Notes under the pieces: generated by a model
What the model saw: only the letters and a program-made list of their open reading frames with translations
The model's database searches: none
What the model was told of the DNA's origin: nothing
Translations under genes and position numbers: made by a program
Source: Thermofilum sp.
GTDB lineage: Archaea > Thermoproteota > Thermoprotei > Thermofilales > Thermofilaceae
Assembly (NCBI GenBank): GCA_020832965.1
Contig: JAJHRM010000084.1
Coordinates: forward strand, 1 to 10,006
Length of the DNA stretch: 10,006 bases
Reading direction: 5' to 3'
Shown here: in pieces, positions 5,808 through 10,006 of the stretch
Numbering within the stretch: the first letter of the stretch is position 1
How the letters are laid out: each line of letters starts with the position of its first letter

Positions 5808-7919
5808 CTATTCAAATATGTCGAATTTCTCTTTTTCTTCCTCCTCCCTTTTTCTCCTAAACGAGCTCAACATCCTTTGGAAAAATCCTTCATGATCTTC
5901 CTCAAAATATTCAGCCTCTTGGAACATTGATTTAAGCATTCGAATGTGCCGAATTCGTCTAATCACCAGTAATGTTACCCCTGAGATCAAAACCAAGAGA
6001 ACAGCTAACACCAATGTTTGGTAAAGACCTAGCCTTATGAATGCAAATTCGACAAAAACGTCAAGGAAGATGTCCGCGCTGGGTTCTCCTTCATACACGT
6101 TTCTTTGAGAGATGATCCCCCCATAATCAACAGTTAAGGTTATGTTGCTTCCCAGAGGAATTGGGATATTCCTAAGAATGGCCATTCCCGCTGCGTCTGT
6201 AGTAGAAGACCGAGTAAAGAAGTTCTTCCCTGATGAAACCTTTACGGTTACGTTTGCACCTGGCAATGCCTTATTAAACCAGCCATGAACCTTAACCGTA
6301 AATGTTTTTACTCTTGCTGTAACATTTACGTAGCCTTCTTCAATTTGTCTAGGAAGAAGCTGCAACGAGGCAACCTCTAGACCATGACACTCCACCTTCA
6401 GCAAAGCATTATCGCTAGGTATGAACCTGAAGAGTGCTTGCCCATTGCTCACTTGCTGAACATACGACAACCGTCCCAGTGTGAGATTAGCAAAGCAGTC
6501 GTAGAGCGGTTTACCATCAAGGTCTAAGGCATTTACTTGTACATCGAAAATAGGAATACTTATATTCATTTTTCCTTGAGTAATCCCTTCAAGATTATAC
6601 ACCCACTTGTACCCAGAGTATTCTACCACGACTTGAAATCTTCCATTGGTTGGCAGAAACCCGAGAGGCTCACTTATTCCCTCAATGGGGCTAGTTGTCT
6701 TCACATACTTGATAACGACTTGCCCCGTGCCTCCGAGGTAAAGCAAGGTTACTGATACGTTAGCCGGTAACCGAGATGAGCCTTGAGATGCTAAATATAG
6801 GTAAGAACTCCTAAAGTTAGTCTGAATATCTACTGCAGGCGAATTTATTGAGAAATCGTAGCAAAAGAAATCATTTAAAACATTGCTCTTTATCTTTAAA
6901 GTATAATGACCAAAATCCTGCGGAAACCCGTAGCTAATGATGAATGAGCCGTCGGGGGAAGGATTTATTGGAATTGCTTCACCAAACGGCGTTGTTAACA
7001 CGAATGAAAAGTCCTGAGAATATAGAGGCTTGTAATCTATAGTTGTTACCTTAACGTTGACATTCACGTATACTGGGATAGTTATACTTACACTTTGGTT
7101 GTTTATCTGTACATTTTTATCAAGAATTGCCTTATTACGATAAGTGGCAACTACGCGGTATGTTCCAATTTGAACCTGGCTCAACGACAGCCCATTTTCA
7201 GGGAGGCTTTGAAGAGAGGCGACCATTTTTTCTCCATAGTAAATGCTTACTGTTACATTAAATCCAGCAAGAGAGAAGCCGTTTAATGATTTAAAAACGA
7301 GTACCACGTTACTTAGTAAAGGTAAAACTATGTCTAAGTTGGCATGTGAAGCATCTGCTATGAACTCATTGCTAACTGAAAACATGCCACCTGCTGCCTG
7401 ATAGACTATAGAATACTTAAATTTTCCAAAAGGTAAGTACTTGACTCGGTTGCTCGGTTTAAATACTACTGTTCCGCCGTTACTTTTAATATAAACATTT
7501 ACCTCGTAGTTCTCGAGTAACCGGCGGTGCGTATCATTCGTATACACGTTAACAGTAAAGCTAGTGATGTTTGCCGGGAGAAACACTTCATTGCTCACTA
7601 TGCTTACTGCCCCTTGGTACACGATAAGACCGCAGTATGTGATTGTGACATTATAATTACCATAGCTGGTCAAGTTTAAGCTGATATCTGTACCCGAGCC
7701 ACTAATATTCCTGTTAAGGGTAACTGACGGTGTACACACCAACCATTCTTTCACCAATGAATTATTCCGGTAATCCCTTATGTGTATAGTTACGTTTACA
7801 CCAGCTCCTAGTTCTGCAAAGTTTCTCTCATGCATAAAGGCATAAGCCTGCATGGAAAGCATGCTGAGCAGCACTAACGTAATAATGCAGGCATTGGGTA
7901 TTAATTCCTTAATCTTCAC
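5808..7919 (-). CDS. Type I membrane-anchored surface protein with about seven beta-sandwich repeats
   Basis: I do not recognise a named family. Residues 1-27 form a signal peptide (hydrophobic core IITLVLLSML, possible cleavage after AYA). Residues 28-625 are beta-rich and extracellular, built of units starting near 41, 120, 204, 284, 371, 458 and 537. Several share the pattern V-x-V, a polar loop, then a short K-P-L- or A-L-P-like turn (TIDYKPLYS, LDLDGKPLYD, FNKALPGANV), reminiscent of Ig-like or carboxypeptidase-regulatory-like folds. At least fourteen N-x-S/T sequons suit a heavily N-glycosylated crenarchaeal surface protein. One membrane helix follows at about 631-653, then a charged 50-residue cytosolic tail (RRKREEEEKEK). 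The GTG start at 7919 is supported by a TATA box that makes the mRNA leaderless. It is the first gene of the unit with the radical SAM gene and hisS. Adhesion, S-layer association or substrate binding are all possible. Confidence 0.85.
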   Translation of the reverse strand: MKIKELIPNACIITLVLLSMLSMQAYAFMHERNFAELGAGVNVTIHIRDYRNNSLVKEWLVCTPSVTLNRNISGSGTDISLNLTSYGNYNVTITYCGLIVYQGAVSIVSNEVFLPANITSFTVNVYTNDTHRRLLENYEVNVYIKSNGGTVVFKPSNRVKYLPFGKFKYSIVYQAAGGMFSVSNEFIADASHANLDIVLPLLSNVVLVFKSLNGFSLAGFNVTVSIYYGEKMVASLQSLPENGLSLSQVQIGTYRVVATYRNKAILDKNVQINNQSVSITIPVYVNVNVKVTTIDYKPLYSQDFSFVLTTPFGEAIPINPSPDGSFIISYGFPQDFGHYTLKIKSNVLNDFFCYDFSINSPAVDIQTNFRSSYLYLASQGSSRLPANVSVTLLYLGGTGQVVIKYVKTTSPIEGISEPLGFLPTNGRFQVVVEYSGYKWVYNLEGITQGKMNISIPIFDVQVNALDLDGKPLYDCFANLTLGRLSYVQQVSNGQALFRFIPSDNALLKVECHGLEVASLQLLPRQIEEGYVNVTARVKTFTVKVHGWFNKALPGANVTVKVSSGKNFFTRSSTTDAAGMAILRNIPIPLGSNITLTVDYGGIISQRNVYEGEPSADIFLDVFVEFAFIRLGLYQTLVLAVLLVLISGVTLLVIRRIRHIRMLKSMFQEAEYFEEDHEGFFQRMLSSFRRKREEEEKEKFDIFE

Positions 7920-7942
7920 GTTAATTTTGATTCCTTAGACGA

Positions 7943-7952
7943 GATATAAAAC
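7943..7952 (-). promoter_or_regulatory. TATA box of the surface-protein/radical-SAM/hisS unit
   Basis: The minus strand reads TTTTATATCT centred about 28 nt before the GTG at 7919, predicting a leaderless transcript. The core ATAT is nearly palindromic and could also serve the plus strand. Confidence 0.6.
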
Positions 7953-8236
7953 GTTAGCGTATGTCGCCACATACAGCTATGCGCGTCATACACGTACCAC
8001 CAGGAGTATTAGGAGGCATTTGCCATGTGCACTACACGCGATCTCGTAGGCCCGAAACTTAGTGGAGTAATTTTTCGCTGTTTCCTGCGTTTAGCCACTA
8101 AGCGTGTATCCTCCTCATCCTTAAAGCCGCGACTTGAAACTCATGCATGCTGAAAACACGTGCTACTGTGCGTGCTAAAGCGCTTACATGCTGAGAGATG
8201 CAGCATAGCAGCTAGCGCTGTTATAAAAAAGTAAAA

Positions 8237-8246
8237 GCTTTTTAAG
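8237..8246 (+). promoter_or_regulatory. TATA box of prefoldin beta
   Basis: GCTTTTTAAG is centred about 33 nt before the ATG at 8275, preceded by an A-rich stretch that could act as BRE. Transcription would start near 8268, leaving a leader of about 7 nt. No ribosome binding site is visible, in keeping with near-leaderless expression. TTATAAAA at 8221-8228 is a weaker alternative. Confidence 0.6.
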
Positions 8247-8274
8247 CGTAGACATCTTATCTCTGTGACTCAGT

Positions 8275-8613
8275 ATGTCTACTGATCAGTCATCGTTAGC
8301 AAAGTATCAGCAGACATTGGAAGAGCTTAGAGCAGTGACGCTTACCTTGCAGCAGCACAAAGGAAGATTACTAGAAATAGAGAAAACACTTAAGTCACTA
8401 GAGCAGACACAGTCGCAGTACGTATACAAAGCTATGGGGAATTTGTTTATTCAAACCCCAAAGGAGGAAGTAATTAAGGAACTTAACTCAGAGAAAGAGC
8501 TGCTACAGCTAAGGATTGAGGAATTCTCTAAGCGCGAGAAACTTCTCCGCGAAAGACTTACATCTCTAGGGAGACAGTTAAGATCTCCTGCAGGTCCTGG
8601 AGGAGCAGGTTAA
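8275..8613 (+). CDS. pfdB: Prefoldin beta subunit (GimC beta)
   Basis: Prefoldin is a cytosolic alpha2-beta4 'jellyfish' chaperone that holds unfolded proteins and passes them to the thermosome. The 112-residue protein has two long coiled-coil helices (about 8-45 and 70-104) joined by the characteristic beta-hairpin region around VYKAMGNLFIQTPKEEVIKEL (50-70). Length is close to the usual ~115-120. The C-terminal tail RSPAGPGGAG is glycine/proline rich and probably disordered. It is transcribed alone, divergently from the surface-protein unit and convergently with the transposon, whose conserved right end lies only 11 nt past the TAA. The thermosome gene is in this window but about 7 kb away under its own promoter. 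Identification is secure on pattern and length. Confidence 0.94.
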   Translation: MSTDQSSLAKYQQTLEELRAVTLTLQQHKGRLLEIEKTLKSLEQTQSQYVYKAMGNLFIQTPKEEVIKELNSEKELLQLRIEEFSKREKLLRERLTSLGRQLRSPAGPGGAG

Positions 8614-8623
8614 TGGCAGATGT

Positions 8624-8801
8624 TGCGCGCGCACCCTCATCTGCGCCTGTCATTTGTTGGTCGGGGTGCCCCTCACCGCCTGCTGGCTTGGGGTGTCATG
8701 GGGTCTACTCCTTGCGGAGCTTCACACCCTCCTCGGTCCCGCGCGCTGGAGCCCCGGCGGCTTGCGGGCCGCATTTGCGGTTCCCCGCCCCGCTGGGGAA
8801 C
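8624..8801 (-). ncRNA. Candidate omega-RNA scaffold and right end overlapping the tnpB 3' end
   Basis: On the minus strand the tnpB tail holds GTTCCCC/GGGGAAC (8801-8795 with 8786-8780), CCGCA/TGCGG (8780-8769) and GCGGC/GCCGC (8772-8757). A GCAA-loop hairpin CTCC/GGAG (8719-8708) follows, enclosed by GGGTGT/ACACCC (8729-8724 with 8696-8691). The block 8676-8624 conserved with the solo element ends in the right-end hairpin. In characterised TnpB systems the guide RNA comes from this position and its guide is the flanking DNA. Here that flank, read leftward from about 8624, is antisense to the end of pfdB. RNA borders are estimated. Confidence 0.6.
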
Positions 8802-9128
8802 GGGAGAGTTTAAGAGGAAGCCTGTGTGCCTCTTCATGAAGCCCCTGTACTCTGTTGCCAGTCTGCCCACCTCGTACTTCGCGTCGTCGCTCTCCTCGTA
8901 CGTGCTCTCCAGCCGCTCCAGGTAGAGCACTGGTAGCCTCGCTACGGTGCACCTGTCCCTGTCCCATGTTATCCCACACTTGGGGCACCGGTGTGTCCTC
9001 GGCGCTATCTCTGCACCCCAGGCGCCGCATATCGGGCACTGCTTACCACTGCTGCGCAGCAGCTTCATCGTTGCCCCCTCATATAGGCACAGGTTGCGGA
9101 TATACCTCCTTGCCCTTAATAGGGTTCT
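8673..9128 (-). pseudogene. tnpB: TnpB (IS605 OrfB), C-terminal part after the frameshift
   Basis: In the frame entered at 9128 the protein resumes as RTLLRARRYIRNLCLYEG, exactly what follows LRGT-x-LQ in related TnpBs. Next come KLLRSSGKQCPICG, the four-Cys zinc finger (CPIC then CPKC) and the third RuvC motif WDRD, which supplies the last catalytic Asp. An ATG at 9068 could open a 131-codon ORF, but this fragment alone lacks two of the three RuvC strands and cannot be a nuclease. The last ~45 residues (SPVPQRGGEPQMRPASRRG onward) are low-complexity Arg/Gly/Pro. They are encoded by DNA that folds into stacked GC hairpins, consistent with overlap of the omega-RNA. The TGA stop at 8675-8673 lies inside the block shared with the solo element. 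Confidence 0.85.
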
Positions 9129-10006
9129 TGTAGGGGTGTGCCTCTAAGCGTATTCGAGTCGATGGGGTCAACGAGCACTGCTACATGCATGTTTGCCGAT
9201 CTAGCTTCCCTTACTACCTTCCTCAGGTCGCCTACGAGCCGCCTAATGAACTCGTCGTTCTCCCTCCTCTCCCTGCGCTTTGCTAGCGCACTGAGCTTCC
9301 TCGCCCTCTCGGGTGTCATCGCTAGCGGGATCCGTGCTAATGCTTCGCGCGCCTCCCTCGAGGGCTTGTCAGCGAAGCTCTGGAGCAGGGAGATCACGCG
9401 CTCGCGGTACCCATGGTTCGGGGGACGGTAGATTCTGAAGTGAGTCAGCCTCCACTTCCCATCGTAGTCGAAGACCGCGACCACGAAGCCGTATGAGCTG
9501 TTCTCATCGACGCAGACGAGCCTAAGCCTGCCGCCCCTGCCGAGCGCTGAGTAAGCCTCCTTATGCGCTATGACGCGCAGGAATCCTCGGCGAGTGACTT
9601 GCAACGTGAACTCCGGCCTTGGGTTGAGCTCGTTCTCCTCGACCAGCGCTTCGACTATGCTTTCCCGCAGCGGCACTTTCACGTTGTAGCTGGGTACCCG
9701 TAGCTCACGCCTGCGCAGGTCGATGACGCACGGCGCCGCTGTGTTCCCCCTCGCGCTCCCATCGGGCATCGTGAAGCGCACCAGCAACGTTATCGCTGGA
9801 GGGTTGGGCGCCGTCCGCTTGCCAGCTTCCTCGCGCATCTTTAAGACGTTCCCCCACTCCTCTAGCCACTCATCCCTGTAGCACAGCGCTCCCTTCGTCC
9901 TAGTCTTGCCGTCAGCGAAGTCCTGAAAGAACCGCTTAAGCTTCGGCAGGTTTTCGCTGCTAACGCGCACCCTGAAGACCCTGAACCCACCCCTCCAATT
10001 ACCCTT
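9116..10006 (-). pseudogene. tnpB: TnpB (IS605 OrfB), N-terminal part up to the frameshift; 5' end outside the window
   Basis: TnpB is the RNA-guided RuvC nuclease of IS200/IS605 elements. The frame is open to the window edge (12 more codons before the GTG at 9970), so the true start is probably outside. A beta-rich WED-like region is followed by the first RuvC motif VCVDENSSYGFVVAVFDYDG, with the catalytic Asp at residue 155 counted from 9970. A helical, charged stretch (residues ~220-262) leads to HVAVLVDPIDSNTLRGTPLQ, the second RuvC strand. There an Asp (268) stands where many TnpB have the catalytic Glu; whether this is normal for this crenarchaeal branch I cannot say. The frame then hits TAA (9118-9116) instead of continuing into RTLLRARR. 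The frame continues one base back, so the gene is broken by an apparent single-base loss, unless this is a sequencing error or recoding. Confidence 0.88.

Larger units (their letters stand above)
7920..8274. other. 355-nt divergent intergenic region rich in inverted repeats
   Basis: No ORF is convincing here. A 6-bp hairpin GTATGT/ACATAC lies at 7959-7974. The strand 8095-8115 can pair almost continuously with three separated left segments: CTTAGTGG (8058-8065), TACACGC (8033-8039) and AGGAGG (8011-8016). Further hairpins are ATGCTG/CAGCAT (8188-8206) and AGCGC/GCGCT around 8179-8219. The left end carries the promoter of the surface-protein unit and the right end that of prefoldin beta. An unrecognised structured RNA or a regulatory region are both possible. 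Confidence 0.4.
8624..10006 (-). mobile_element. IS200/IS605-type element (tnpB only in view); left end outside the window
   Basis: The element runs leftward from beyond the window edge to a conserved right end near 8624, where a hairpin of the GCGC/GCGC type closes the sequence shared with the solo element at 3.3 kb. It is markedly more GC-rich than the host genes around it, which suggests a separate origin. No tnpA (Y1 transposase) is visible, so it is either of the tnpB-only IS1341 kind or has tnpA upstream. The exact right terminus is uncertain by a few bases. It stands just downstream of the prefoldin stop codon without breaking that gene. Confidence 0.8.

Noticed and set aside
7972..8230. 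RNase P RNA or SRP RNA in the 8.0-8.2 kb spacer
   Set aside because: None of the universally conserved blocks of either RNA could be found, and the AT content is higher than expected for a hyperthermophile housekeeping RNA.
8620..8925. Several overlapping plus-strand frames of 60-100 codons (for example MLRAHPHLRLSF...)
   Set aside because: They are shadows of the GC-rich tnpB 3' end, have no promoter, and their amino acid composition is typical of antisense frames in GC-rich DNA.
1..10006. A CRISPR array
   Set aside because: No regularly spaced repeat of 24-37 nt was seen. The repeats found are a tandem 14-mer pair, short palindromes and the two IS-related elements.

Overview
The window looks like chromosome of a hyperthermophilic crenarchaeon, most likely Thermofilales/Thermoproteales. 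The evidence is a group II chaperonin (thermosome) and prefoldin beta, an archaeal bifunctional phosphoglucose/phosphomannose isomerase, an archaeal-type HisRS, TATA boxes placed for leaderless or nearly leaderless mRNAs, and tRNA genes with encoded CCA and very small non-canonical introns. The genus is inference; the other points are read from the sequence.

Layout. Positions 1-975 (minus) are the N-terminal ~325 residues of a thermosome subunit. 1326-1431 (plus) is tRNA-Pro(UGG), which I read as interrupted by two tiny introns that leave a 5-nt middle exon carrying the anticodon. 1686-1793 (minus) is tRNA-Leu(UAG) with a 20-nt insertion in the variable arm that fits a bulge-helix-bulge intron. 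1859-2995 (minus) is the isomerase. 3258-3414 (plus) is a compact GC-rich structured element with no ORF; its 3' half matches the right end/omega-RNA region of the transposon at 8.6 kb. 7919 to 3475 (minus) is a tightly spaced three-gene unit: a 703-residue type I surface protein, a radical SAM protein with a TRAM-like tail, and hisS. 7920-8274 is a divergent intergenic region rich in inverted repeats. 8275-8613 (plus) is prefoldin beta. From 8624 to the window edge (minus) lies a GC-rich IS200/IS605-type element with a frameshifted tnpB and no tnpA in view.

How it works together. Thermosome and prefoldin beta are partners in archaeal protein folding, though here they sit at separate promoters about 7 kb apart. 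The isomerase serves hexose-phosphate interconversion. The surface-protein/radical-SAM/hisS unit looks like an operon by spacing, but no single pathway links the three products.

The most interesting signal is the pair formed by the decayed tnpB element and the TnpB-less element at 3.3 kb. They share an 89%-identical 3' block ending in a right-end-type hairpin, and a hairpin with a GCAA tetraloop whose stem has changed bases on both sides. A TATA box stands just upstream of the solo copy. This suggests a solitary omega-RNA-like guide RNA or a non-autonomous IS605-derived element. Activity, RNA boundaries and partner protein are not known from this sequence.
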